Shown here piece by piece: positions 19,906 to 28,027 of a stretch of DNA of 64,000 nt (within the stretch, counting starts at the first letter, position 1; every line of letters begins with the position of its first letter). The stretch is from Corallococcus sp. AS-1-6 (GTDB lineage: Bacteria > Myxococcota > Myxococcia > Myxococcales > Myxococcaceae). The stretch covers positions 124,001-188,000 of the forward strand of contig NZ_JAIQDE010000002.1 in assembly GCF_020037015.1 (NCBI RefSeq), written 5' to 3'. The notes below the pieces were generated by a model that did not search any database, was not told the origin of the DNA, and was given only the letters and a program-made list of their open reading frames with translations. Made by a program: the position numbers and the translations under genes.

Positions 19906-20421
19906 TCAGACGCGCGACGTGTCCGCCGAGGGGCCGAGGGACTGTCGCACCATCGACAGCAGGTCGTTGAGCTCGAAGGGCTTGGCCAGGTGGCCCATGG
20001 CGCCGATGTCCTTCGCCTTGCTGCCGACGTTGCGGTCCGCGCTGAGGACGATGATGGGGATGCCCGCGAAGGCCGGCTTCTGGCGCATGCGCTGGGCGAA
20101 CTCCCAGCCGTCCATCACCGGCATCATCAGGTCCAGGAGGATGAGGTGCGGAGGGTCCGGTTCCAGGCGCTCCAGGGCCTCCTTGCCGTTGCGGGCACGG
20201 CGGATCTCGAAGCCCTCGGCCTCCAGGATCTCCGAGAGCGCTTCAAGGATGTCGGGATCGTCGTCCACGACGAGCACCACGGGTGCATCAGCATGCTGTG
20301 CGTTGAGCGAGGTCAGAGGTGTCTCCTCGATGCCGCTACCGGAGGTCGATCTTCCACCATCACTGGCCCCCCGGGTGCAAGAAATCAAGGGGCCCGCGGA
20401 CGGAGCCGGAGCCCGTTGCAA
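19906..20421 (-). CDS. single-domain response regulator (receiver only)
   Basis: A CheY-like receiver with no output domain. The acidic pocket is VVDDDPDI, the phosphorylation site D97 in LLDLMMPVMDGWEF, the switch residue S in IIVLSADRN and the Lys in LAKPF. The first 45 residues are not conserved-looking, so the true start may lie downstream of 20421; no strong ribosome binding site marks it. It is divergent from the histidine kinase at 20479, sharing a short promoter region. The two are probably functionally linked, although the kinase has a degenerate ATP-binding domain. Confidence 0.88.
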   Translation of the reverse strand: MQRAPAPSAGPLISCTRGASDGGRSTSGSGIEETPLTSLNAQHADAPVVLVVDDDPDILEALSEILEAEGFEIRRARNGKEALERLEPDPPHLILLDLMMPVMDGWEFAQRMRQKPAFAGIPIIVLSADRNVGSKAKDIGAMGHLAKPFELNDLLSMVRQSLGPSADTSRV

Positions 20422-20478
20422 AACCGACAGTCACTGCCCACCCTTCCGTTGATTCGAGGCACGGCCAGGGAGGCCCGC

Positions 20479-21537
20479 GTGACGTGGATGGGGGAGACGC
20501 CTGGAGGCAACGAAGCCGCGCCGGGGCTCGCGCTGCTGCCGCGGCAGGGGACACCCCGCCTGCTCGGCCCCCTGCTCCTGGACTACCTGGGGCTGGAGGC
20601 CCTGCCCCCCGCGCCCGCCGCGACGGGCATCGACGGGCTGATGGCCGCCGCGGGCTTCCGCCGCAAGGACGGCGAGCGCAACCTGTGGGAGCGCCAGGAG
20701 CGCATCCTGCTGGTGGGCGAGGAGCCGCTGGAGGACGGCGGGCGCCTGGTCTGGGCGCTGCCGGTGCCCTGGAGCCTGGAGCAGGGTTCACCCCAGGTGT
20801 CCCAGGCTTCACCGCCGGGCGAGCGCGTGGCGGACCGCGTGCGCTTCCTGTCGCTCGCGTCGCACGACCTGCGCGGGTCGCTGGCCAACATCCGCTCGTA
20901 CGCGGCCCTGCTGCTCAACGGGCGCATCCCGCTGGAGCCCAAGGCGCAGCGCGGGCTGGAGACCATCCTGCGCAACGCGGACCGGGCGCTCTCCTTCGCC
21001 CAGGACTTCTTCGACTCCAGCCGCGCGGACCTGGGCGCGCTCGCGTGTGAGCGGGAGCGGCAGCCGCTGCTGCCCATCCTGGATGCCGCGGTGGAGCGCA
21101 CGCGCGCCGCGGCGTCCGCCGCCAACGTGGGGCTGGTGCTGGACGCGCTGCCGGAGCTGCCCGACGTGACGGTGGACGCGGGCCGCATCCAGCACGCGGT
21201 GGAGGCCTTCGTGCACCACCTGCTGGCGCGCGCGCAGCCGGGCGAGGCGCTCCACGTGCGCGCCGAGCGCCTGGGGCCCCAGGTGCGGGTGGAGGTGCGC
21301 CGCGAGGGCGCGGCCGTTCCGGAAGAGGACATCGACGCTGTCTTCCAGTGCGAGGCGCGGGCCTTCCGCGAGCGAAAGCTGGAGGATCCGCTGCGCGTCT
21401 TCCTGGCCCGGCAGGAGGTGGAGGCCCATGGTGGCCAGGTGGGTGGCCGGGTGGACGCGGGCGGCACCACCCTCTTCCTCACGCTGCCCTTATCGCTGCC
21501 AGAGGAACTCGGGCAGCCAGCGGGCTGGCAGGCATGA
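20479..21537 (+). CDS. histidine kinase-like protein with degenerate ATPase domain
   Basis: 352 residues from a GTG with CAGGGAGG upstream. Residues 1-115 have no recognised domain; no transmembrane helix is seen, so it is probably cytoplasmic. The HisKA helix is good: FLSLASHDLRGSLANIRSYAALL with H129. The ATPase half is poor. Where the N-box should carry Asn it reads GRIQHAVEAFVHHLLARA, and the DxGxG box is replaced by REGAAVPEEDIDAVFQ. The end RQEVEAHGGQVGGRVDAGGTTLFLTLPL keeps the G2-type topology. It may be a pseudokinase, a phosphatase or a dimerisation scaffold for the divergent receiver protein. Confidence 0.8.
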   Translation: MTWMGETPGGNEAAPGLALLPRQGTPRLLGPLLLDYLGLEALPPAPAATGIDGLMAAAGFRRKDGERNLWERQERILLVGEEPLEDGGRLVWALPVPWSLEQGSPQVSQASPPGERVADRVRFLSLASHDLRGSLANIRSYAALLLNGRIPLEPKAQRGLETILRNADRALSFAQDFFDSSRADLGALACERERQPLLPILDAAVERTRAAASAANVGLVLDALPELPDVTVDAGRIQHAVEAFVHHLLARAQPGEALHVRAERLGPQVRVEVRREGAAVPEEDIDAVFQCEARAFRERKLEDPLRVFLARQEVEAHGGQVGGRVDAGGTTLFLTLPLSLPEELGQPAGWQA

Positions 21538-21615
21538 GCCCCGGCCGCTGGAGTTGCTAGCGCGACCCACCTCCCACCGGTATGCTCCCCCGCGCATTTC
21601 GTGAGGAGCGAAGCC

Positions 21616-21852
21616 ATGGGATTGAAGCTTCCTGAGATTCTTCTGATTTTCGCGGCGCTGCTGCTGCTGTTCGGCGGCTCGCGGTTGCCGCAGCTCGGCT
21701 CGTCCCTGGGCAGCGCGCTCCGCAACTTCAAGCGCGGCTTCTCCAGCGACGAGGACAAGGACGACGCTTCCGAGAAGAAGCCCGGCACGCTGTCCGCGTC
21801 CACCACCGTGGACAAGGACGTCGCCGCGAAGTCGCCCAGCTCCCACGCCTGA
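21616..21852 (+). CDS. tatA: twin-arginine translocase subunit TatA/TatE
   Basis: A 78-residue protein with the TatA layout: short N-terminal transmembrane helix (LPEILLIFAALLLLFGGSRLPQLG), hinge, amphipathic helix (SSLGSALRNFKRGF) and acidic/Lys-rich tail. The FGGSRLP hinge resembles FGxxKLP of TatA. GAGGAGCG precedes the ATG at 21616. Tat exports folded proteins across the inner membrane. tatB and tatC are not adjacent, so this is either an orphan tatA or a second copy. Confidence 0.92.
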   Translation: MGLKLPEILLIFAALLLLFGGSRLPQLGSSLGSALRNFKRGFSSDEDKDDASEKKPGTLSASTTVDKDVAAKSPSSHA

Positions 21853-21925
21853 GTAGCGGGTCCGTCCGGGTGGGCCCGGGAAGGCCCCGCCCCTGACGTC
21901 ACAACATCCCTGAACGTTCACCCGT

Positions 21926-21970
21926 GACGCCCGTACCCTGCTCGCTCGCAAGCGGCCAGGGACGGGCGTC
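21926..21970. terminator. long hairpin between convergent tatA and acyl-CoA synthetase
   Basis: GACGCCCGT-A-CCCTG pairs with CAGGG-ACGGGCGTC, a 14-bp stem with one bulged base. It lies between the two convergent stops and is followed on the plus strand by GGGCTTTGG. It probably acts as a bidirectional terminator although no clean U-tract is present. Confidence 0.55.
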
Positions 21971-21983
21971 GGGCTTTGGTGCG

Positions 21984-23852
21984 TCAGTCCATGACCTTGG
22001 CGCCTTCGTACATGGCGTCGATGGTCTTGATGTACTTCTGGCTGGCGACCTTGCGCTTCACCTTGAGGGTGGGCGTGAGCTCACCGGTCTCCTGCGTGAA
22101 GTCCGCGTCCATCACCGCGATCTTCTTGATGCTGGAGTACGGGGGGATCTCCGCGTTCACCTTCTTGATGATCTCCTCGACGGCCACCTTGATCTCCGGC
22201 CGCTGGGAGTTCTGCGCGTAGGTGCCCACCGCGATGCCCTTCTCCTCCAGCAGCTTGCGCGCCGGCTCCTCGGAGACGGTGATCAGCGCCACGAGGAACG
22301 GGCGCTTGTCGCCGTACACCATGGCCTGGCTGATGAGCGGGAAGGTCTTGAGCGTGTTCTCGATGTTCTGCGGCGCCACGTTCTTGCCGCCCGCGGTGAC
22401 GATGATGTCCTTCTTGCGGTCGGTGATGCGCAGGTAGTTGTCGGAGTCCACCTCGCCGATGTCGCCGGTGTGGAACCAGCCGTCCGGCTCCAGCACCTCC
22501 GCGGTGGCGGCGGGGTTCTTGTAGTAGCCCTTCATCACGCAGGGGCCACGCACCAGGATCTCACCGTCCGCGGCGATCTTGATCTCCGTGCCCGGGACCG
22601 GCGGGCCCACGGTGCCGATCTTGATCTTCTCCACCCGGTTGGCGTTGCACGGAGCGCTCGTCTCCGTGAGGCCGTAGCCCTCCAGGACCTTGAGCTCCAG
22701 CAGGTCGAAGAAGTAGGCGATCTTCCGGGACAGCGGCGCGCCGCCGGAGATGAAGATGCGCATGTTGCCGCCCAGCTTCTCGTCGAGCGTCTTTCGCACC
22801 TTGGAGAACACGAGCTTCTTCGCCAGGCTGAACATCAGCGTGTCGTACTCGCGCCCCTGGCCCTTGGCCTCGGCGTACTCGTCGAAGAGGCCGAAGGCCC
22901 ACTTGAAGAGCTTGCCCTTCACGCCGGGCGCGGCGGAGCCGTTGGCCACGACGTTGTTGTAGACCTTCTCGAACACGCGCGGCACTGACGGCAGCACCGT
23001 GGGGCGCGTCTCCGCCAGGTTCGCGAGCAGCTTGTCCACCGACTCCGCGATGATCAGCCGGAAGCCCATGGACAGCCACGCGGCCTTCACCACCTGGGCG
23101 AACACGTGCGCCAGGGGCAGGAACAGCATGACGGAGTCCTCCGGCTTCATCATGCCCATGGCCTGGGTGGCCTTCGCTTCATAGGCCCAGTTGCCGTGGG
23201 TGAGGATGACGCCCTTGGGGTCGCCCGTGGTGCCGGAGGTGTAGACGAGCAGGTTCGTGTCGTCCGACTTCACCTGCGCCACGCGCTCGGCGAACGCGGA
23301 CTCGGCGGCCTGGGGCTGCCCCTTGCCGGAGGCCACCATGTCCGCGAGCGACATCTCCTTGTCGCCGGAGACCGGGCCCTCGAAGACGACGATCTTCTGC
23401 AGCGAGGGGATGTCCCCCAGCTTGGAGCGCACGCGCGACAGGCGGCCCGCCTGCTTGGCGTCCTTCTCGTCGTTGTCGACGAGCAGCAGCTTCGTCTCCG
23501 AGTGGTTCAGGACGTAGCGGCACTCATCCGGCGTGTTGGAGCCATAGATGGGCACCGTGATGGCCTGGGCCGCGCTGATGGCCAGGTCCGCGATGATCCA
23601 CTGCAAGCTGGTGTTGGCGAAGATGGCGACCCGGTCCCCGGGCTGGACGCCCTGGGCGATGAGGCCCGCCGCCTGCGCCTTCACGTCCTCCAGCACCTGC
23701 GCGAACGTGACGTCCTGCCAGCGCCCGTCCTTCTTGTGCGTCACGCCTACCTTGGAGGCGTTCTGGGCCCGCTGAACGAGCAACTGGACGAGGTTCTGCT
23801 CCTGCGTCCCGCCCGCCGCGGGAGCCGTCGTGACCTGACTCTCTGCCCTCAC
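21984..23852 (-). CDS. long-chain acyl-CoA synthetase (AMP-forming)
   Basis: 622 residues, full length for the FadD/ACSL-like family that activates fatty acids with ATP and CoA at the membrane. Motifs are LLVYTSGTTGDPKGVILTHGN (P-loop), FISGGAPLSRKIA, GYGLTETSAPCNANR, GWFHTGDIGEVDSDNYLRITDRKKDIIVTAGGKNVAPQNIE. The GTG at 23852 overlaps the TGA of the upstream TPR gene (GTGA), and GGAG lies just before it. It belongs to the eukaryote-like long-chain subgroup (KDIIVTAGGKNVAPQNIE) rather than the operon-type acyl-AMP ligase at 13265. Confidence 0.95.
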   Translation of the reverse strand: MRAESQVTTAPAAGGTQEQNLVQLLVQRAQNASKVGVTHKKDGRWQDVTFAQVLEDVKAQAAGLIAQGVQPGDRVAIFANTSLQWIIADLAISAAQAITVPIYGSNTPDECRYVLNHSETKLLLVDNDEKDAKQAGRLSRVRSKLGDIPSLQKIVVFEGPVSGDKEMSLADMVASGKGQPQAAESAFAERVAQVKSDDTNLLVYTSGTTGDPKGVILTHGNWAYEAKATQAMGMMKPEDSVMLFLPLAHVFAQVVKAAWLSMGFRLIIAESVDKLLANLAETRPTVLPSVPRVFEKVYNNVVANGSAAPGVKGKLFKWAFGLFDEYAEAKGQGREYDTLMFSLAKKLVFSKVRKTLDEKLGGNMRIFISGGAPLSRKIAYFFDLLELKVLEGYGLTETSAPCNANRVEKIKIGTVGPPVPGTEIKIAADGEILVRGPCVMKGYYKNPAATAEVLEPDGWFHTGDIGEVDSDNYLRITDRKKDIIVTAGGKNVAPQNIENTLKTFPLISQAMVYGDKRPFLVALITVSEEPARKLLEEKGIAVGTYAQNSQRPEIKVAVEEIIKKVNAEIPPYSSIKKIAVMDADFTQETGELTPTLKVKRKVASQKYIKTIDAMYEGAKVMD

Positions 23853-24589
23853 TTGAGCTCCTCCTGGATGTCGGCATCCACCTTCTTGGCCCACTGCTGC
23901 ACGCGCTGCCCCTCCGCGGGGTTGTACGCGGTGCTTCCCTGCTTGACCTTCTCGATGGCCGCGCTCGCCTCCTTCGCCTTGCCGTCCTTCAGCAACGTCT
24001 CGGCCAGGTAGTAGTGCGCGCGCAGCGACTGCGGAAACTTGGCGATGGCCTTCTGGTAGTACTCGGCGGACTTGCCCAGGTCCCGCTTGGGCCAGGGCAA
24101 CTCATAGAAATAACGCCCCTTCACGACCCAGGGACCGCCGTACTCGTACGTGGCGTCGAGCTTCAGCGCGGTGTCCAGGCGCTCGTTGAACTTGCCCTCC
24201 AGCCCGTCGCCCAGCGCCTTCATGATGCCCACGGCCTGCGAGTAGGAGCCGATGCCACAAGCGGCGAAGTAGTACCCCTCCACGCGCGCCGGCTGGAGCT
24301 TCGCCGCCTTGTCGCCGGCCTCCCAGGTCTGCTTGCCCAGGACCATCTTCAGCTTCTTCTCCGTGGCGCCGTCCGCCTGCCACTGGAGGATGCGGGCCTT
24401 GCGCCACGCCAGGTCGAAGTCGTCCGGCGCGGCCTTGAGCGCCTCGGACACCTGCGTGTCCAGCGCCTTGACGGACTCGGCCTCATTGCGCTTCGCGTAC
24501 AACGCGTCGAGTTGGTCGAGCAGCGCGGGATCCGCGGCGTGTGCCGGGACGGCCCAAAGCACCCAAAGGGCAAGCAATTTCAAGCGCAT
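23849..24589 (-). CDS. periplasmic TPR protein resembling TRAP-transporter component TatT
   Basis: 246 residues with a clean signal peptide (MRLKLLALWVLWAVPAHA). The mature protein is all-helical. The GYYFAACGIGSYSQAVGIMKALGDGLEGKFNERLDTALKLD and YYQKAIAKFPQSLRAHYYLAETLLKDGK stretches are TPR-like and resemble the trimeric T-component family associated with TRAP-type uptake. No TRAP permease is nearby. It is translationally coupled to the acyl-CoA synthetase downstream, suggesting a role in fatty-acid or lipid handling in the periplasm (inference). Confidence 0.75.
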   Translation of the reverse strand: MRLKLLALWVLWAVPAHAADPALLDQLDALYAKRNEAESVKALDTQVSEALKAAPDDFDLAWRKARILQWQADGATEKKLKMVLGKQTWEAGDKAAKLQPARVEGYYFAACGIGSYSQAVGIMKALGDGLEGKFNERLDTALKLDATYEYGGPWVVKGRYFYELPWPKRDLGKSAEYYQKAIAKFPQSLRAHYYLAETLLKDGKAKEASAAIEKVKQGSTAYNPAEGQRVQQWAKKVDADIQEELK

Positions 24590-24650
24590 CGAAAAGCCTT
24601 AGCATGCACGCTCGCCTACCATCAACCGAACGCGCCAGACGCAGCGCGGC

Positions 24651-24700
24651 AAAAAAGAAGACGGGACCGGCAAGGTGCGAACACCCCGCCAGGTCCCGTC
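24651..24700 (-). terminator. rho-independent terminator of the sigma factor gene
   Basis: On the minus strand GACGGGACC (24700-24692) pairs with GGTCCCGTC (24668-24660) and is followed at once by TTCTTTTTT (24659-24651). It starts about 35 bp after the stop of the sigma-factor gene. This is the best intrinsic terminator in the window. Confidence 0.88.
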
Positions 24701-24735
24701 AGCGATGCGACAGAAGCTGCTTGCGCCCGTCCGCT

Positions 24736-25476
24736 TCAGGCCGCGTCGGCCGTGGCGGTGTGCTCCTCGTTCTCGTTGAAGGCGATGAGGTAGCGCTCCA
24801 GGAAGTTCTTCGTCTTCAGCTCCACCTGGCGCACGCGCTCGCGCGACACGCCCCAGCGCTGGCCCAGCTCCTCCAGCGTCAGCGGCTTGTCCTGCGTGAG
24901 GCGCTCCTGGAGGATGTCCCAGCCCAGGTCGCCAATGCGCTTGCGCACCTTGGCCAGCGCGTCCTGGATTTCGGTGTCCTGCTCGCGGGAGAGGAACGAC
25001 TCCTGCGGGGAGGGACCGCCGTCCTCCAGCCGGTCGAGGAAGGTCGTCTCGCCCTCCTCGTCGATGGTCGCGTCCAGCGAGAAGTCCACCATGCTGCCGC
25101 GCTCCGCCTCGCCGCCGCGCACCTGGCTGCGATTGTCCTTCAGGTAGCGGGTGATGTAGGCGCGGATCCACCACACGGCATAGGTGGCGAAGCGCACGTT
25201 CTTCTTCGGGTCGAAGTGCTCGATGGCCTTCATGAGGCCGACGTTGCCTTCCTGGATGAGGTCGTCCAGGCGGGCCCCGCGGTTGGCGAACTTCTTCGCC
25301 ACGGCGACCACGAAAGCGAGGTTGGAGCTGGCGAGCGTCTGTCGGGCGCTCTCGTCACCCTTGCGGGCCTGGCGGGCCAGCTCGTACTCCTGCTCACGCG
25401 TGAGCTGCTGGTGCCCGCCCAGGTGACGCAGGTAATGCGAAAGGCCCTCTGCCGCGTACTTCGTCGAGTTGGCCAT
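24736..25476 (-). CDS. RpoH-like alternative sigma factor
   Basis: A 246-residue sigma-70-family factor lacking region 1.1. Region 1.2 begins LSHYLRHLGGHQQLTREQEYELARQA. Region 2 is intact (NLAFVVAVAKKF, LDDLIQEGNVGLMKAIEHFDPKKNVRFATYAVWWIRAYITRYL), and region 4 has LTLEELGQRWGVSRERVRQVELKTKNFLERYL. The segment after region 2.4, where true RpoH carries QRKLFFNLRK, instead reads SQVRGGEAERGSM, so the classical RpoH box is missing. AAGGACGGG precedes the ATG at 25476. M. xanthus has several RpoH-like factors used in stress and development; which one this corresponds to cannot be decided here. It is monocistronic with a strong terminator. Confidence 0.88.
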   Translation of the reverse strand: MANSTKYAAEGLSHYLRHLGGHQQLTREQEYELARQARKGDESARQTLASSNLAFVVAVAKKFANRGARLDDLIQEGNVGLMKAIEHFDPKKNVRFATYAVWWIRAYITRYLKDNRSQVRGGEAERGSMVDFSLDATIDEEGETTFLDRLEDGGPSPQESFLSREQDTEIQDALAKVRKRIGDLGWDILQERLTQDKPLTLEELGQRWGVSRERVRQVELKTKNFLERYLIAFNENEEHTATADAA

Positions 25477-25706
25477 GATTTCCCGTCCTTCCGTTCGTAA
25501 CTGCCGGACGCGATGAATCCCCCGACGAACCGCGTCCACCTGTCACTAGGACGCGCAACGGCGGAAAGGGTTTCTCATTCCTTCCAAGAAGGGCATTTCC
25601 CCCTCTTACCCTTGTCAAAAGCCCATCACGCGCTCGCACTTCCGGGCCCTTGGAGGCGCGCGACGCGACGGGTGGGACAGCACCTACGTTTCCGGTCACG
25701 AAGTCT

Positions 25707-27134
25707 TCAACGCTTGAGCGCGGGGAAGATTTTCTCGGGATTGAGCAGGCCTGATGGATCGAAAAAGGCCTTCAGGCGCCGCTGCAGCTCCAGCAGCGCG
25801 GGCGCCTGCTCCAGCGCCAGATATTCCCGCTTCGCGTGCCCCACTCCGTGCTCGCCGGTGATGGTGCCGCCCAGCTCCACGGTGAGCATCAACATGCGGC
25901 GCAGCGCCTCATCGACGAGGGGGCGCTGGCTGGGACGTTCGTACAGGATGTTGGCGTGCAGGTTGCCGTCGCCCGCGTGGCCGTAGGTGGCCACGGTGAG
26001 CCCCAGCTCCTCGCCCATCTTCTTCAGCCGCTCGATGATCTCGGGAATTTTCGAGCGGGGGACCACGATGTCCTCGGAGATCTTCGCCGGCTTGAGCGCG
26101 CGCAGCGCTGGCGAGATCACCCGCCGCGCCGCCCACAGCTTCTCGCGCTGGCTGTCGTCCTGGGCCACCAGGGTCTGGGTGGCCCCGTGGCGCTCGCAGA
26201 GGTCCCCCAACAGTTGGAGCTCCGCGAGCACGCCCTCGGAGGTGTTGCCGTCGACCTCGGCGATGAGGGCCGCGCCCGCGCCCGGGGGGAACTGGAAGCT
26301 GCCCCGGTGCACGATGGCCTGGACGGCGACCTCGTCGATGAGCTCCAGGCAGCGCGGCAGCAGGCCCGCGGCGAGCACCGCGGAGACGCCCTTCGCCGCG
26401 TCCAGCACGGACGGGAACACCACCAGCGCGGTCATCACCTGACGCGGCAATGGAATGAGTTGCACCGTGATTTCGGTGGCCACGCCGAGCGTGCCCTCGG
26501 AGCCCACGAAGAGGCCCACCAGGTCGTAGCCGGCCACGCCCTTGATGGTGCGCCGGCCCACGCGCAGCACCTCGCCGTCCGGCATCACCCACTCCAGACC
26601 GATGACGTAGTCGCGCGTGACGCCGTACTTCAGGGCGCGCGGGCCGCCGGCGTTCTCCGCCACGTTGCCGCCCAGCGTGCAGAACTCCCAGGAGTTCGGA
26701 TCCGGCGGGTAGAAGAGCCCTTGCGCCTCCACCGCCTTCATCAGGTCGCCCGTCACCACGCCGGGCTCCACCACCGCGGTGAGGTCCTCGCGGGAGATGG
26801 AGCGGATGCGGTTCATGCGCTCCAGGCTCACCGCCATGCCGCCCTTGAGGGGCAGCGAGCCGCCGCTCTTGCCGCTGCGCGCGCCGCAGGGGGTGAAAGG
26901 CACGCCGTGCGCCTGGCACGCCTTGAAGATGGCGGACACCTGCGCGGTGGACTCCGGCAGGAGGACGGCGTCCGGCCGGTAGACGCCGCTGTCGGACTCG
27001 TCGCGCGCGTAGGCGTCGAGCGTGGCCTCGTCGCGCTTCACCTGGCCCTGGGAGAGCACGTCCGCCAGGGCCTCCAGCACCTTCGCCACGCGCTCGGGCG
27101 CCACCCGCTCGAAGGTCTGGGCGGCGGGGTTCAT
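25707..27134 (-). CDS. FAD-linked 2-hydroxyacid oxidase/dehydrogenase, GlcD family
   Basis: 475 residues with the vanillyl-alcohol-oxidase fold. The PCMH-type FAD-binding half shows PCGARSGKSGGSLPLKGGMAVSLERMNRI and EFCTLGGNVAENAGGPRALKYGVTRDYV. The C-terminal FAD-oxidase half shows TVATYGHAGDGNLHANI and GGTITGEHGVGHAKREYL with the metal/substrate His residues. Family members oxidise glycolate, D-lactate or D-2-hydroxyglutarate. The ATG at 27134 overlaps the stop of the FolE-like gene (ATGA), so the two are coupled. No GlcE or GlcF subunit follows, favouring a single-subunit D-lactate-type dehydrogenase. Confidence 0.9.
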   Translation of the reverse strand: MNPAAQTFERVAPERVAKVLEALADVLSQGQVKRDEATLDAYARDESDSGVYRPDAVLLPESTAQVSAIFKACQAHGVPFTPCGARSGKSGGSLPLKGGMAVSLERMNRIRSISREDLTAVVEPGVVTGDLMKAVEAQGLFYPPDPNSWEFCTLGGNVAENAGGPRALKYGVTRDYVIGLEWVMPDGEVLRVGRRTIKGVAGYDLVGLFVGSEGTLGVATEITVQLIPLPRQVMTALVVFPSVLDAAKGVSAVLAAGLLPRCLELIDEVAVQAIVHRGSFQFPPGAGAALIAEVDGNTSEGVLAELQLLGDLCERHGATQTLVAQDDSQREKLWAARRVISPALRALKPAKISEDIVVPRSKIPEIIERLKKMGEELGLTVATYGHAGDGNLHANILYERPSQRPLVDEALRRMLMLTVELGGTITGEHGVGHAKREYLALEQAPALLELQRRLKAFFDPSGLLNPEKIFPALKR

Positions 27135-27781
27135 CGGCCTGTCCCCGGACGGGCGCCCAGGCGGGCCCACAGCTCGCGGCGCAGGGGGCCGTCGCGGCGC
27201 AGGCGCCCTTCATAGGCCTCCGCGTGGGTGACGGCGTCGCGCTGGTGGTCGGCCCTCAGCCGCAGGCACGCCTGCTCCGCCTCCAGGATGCAGGCGGTGG
27301 CGGGGCTGCCGAGCACGCGGGCGAGCGAGCGCGCCACCTGCCGGGCCAGGTCCTCCTGGAGGATGAGCCGGTGGGCGAAGAGGTCCACCAGCGCGCCGAT
27401 GCGCCCGAAGCCCACCACGCGCGAACCCGGCACGTAGGCCACGTGGGCGCGGCCGGTGAAGGGCAGGAGGTGGTGCGGGCACATGGAGTGGAAGCGCAGG
27501 TCCGTCACCACGACCAGCTCGCCGGAGGAGTCCGAGGGCGCGGGGTAGGTCTTCCCGAGCGCCTCCTCCGGGGTGCGGCCGTAGCCGTCGAGGAAGCCGT
27601 TCGCCCACACGTCGGCCACGCGCGTGGGCGTGTCCACCAGGTTCACGTCCTGGAGGTCGAGCCCCGCGGCGGTGAGGAAGTCGCGGACCGCCCGGGCCAT
27701 GGCGACGGGGTCGGGGCGCACGGCGCGAGGGGCCGGGGCCTTGGCGGCGGGGGCGCGGCGACGGGAACGGGAGGAAGGCAC
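27131..27781 (-). CDS. folE: GTP cyclohydrolase I homologue with altered active site
   Basis: 216 residues from a GTG at 27781 (AGGAG upstream at a long distance), or 189 from an ATG at 27700. The GCYH-I fold is clear: VADVWANGFLDGYGRTPEEAL, FHSMCPHHLLPFTGRAHVAYVP and VVGFGRIGALVDLFAHRLILQEDL. Zinc ligands C and H of CPHH and the second Cys (EQAC) are kept. However, the catalytic His of HxC (H179 in E. coli) is Gln here, the CEHH Glu is Pro, and the RG after it is RA. GTP ring opening and closure may therefore be impaired or changed. It may supply something other than dihydroneopterin triphosphate, and a canonical FolE may exist elsewhere. It overlaps the GlcD-type gene. Confidence 0.82.
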   Translation of the reverse strand: MPSSRSRRRAPAAKAPAPRAVRPDPVAMARAVRDFLTAAGLDLQDVNLVDTPTRVADVWANGFLDGYGRTPEEALGKTYPAPSDSSGELVVVTDLRFHSMCPHHLLPFTGRAHVAYVPGSRVVGFGRIGALVDLFAHRLILQEDLARQVARSLARVLGSPATACILEAEQACLRLRADHQRDAVTHAEAYEGRLRRDGPLRRELWARLGARPGTGR

Positions 27782-27983
27782 GGGCGGCGCGACTCCTGGC
27801 GCGATGGGGCGTGGCGGTGGTCCACCCAACCTAACCGATGCGGCCAGGAGGGACGTCCGGAATGAAAACAACGTTCCCTGGTCATCGTGTCGTGGCGGGG
27901 CTCGCCCGCGGCGTTGAATCGCCGCACCGCTCCATCCGTCCGTGCCCGGGAGCACCGGGAGACGGATGGATGCTCTGCCTGCC

Positions 27984-28012
27984 TTGACACTCCCGGGGGC
28001 CGACAGTAAGCC
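27984..28012 (+). promoter_or_regulatory. weak candidate promoter of the metal-uptake operon
   Basis: TTGACA (27984-27989), 17 bases, then TAAGCC (28007-28012). The -35 is perfect, the -10 poor, and the leader to the ATG at 28028 would be under 10 bases. The site is plausible only if the message is nearly leaderless or the first gene starts downstream. Confidence 0.25.
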
Positions 28013-28027
28013 AGCCGGGACCCTCAG

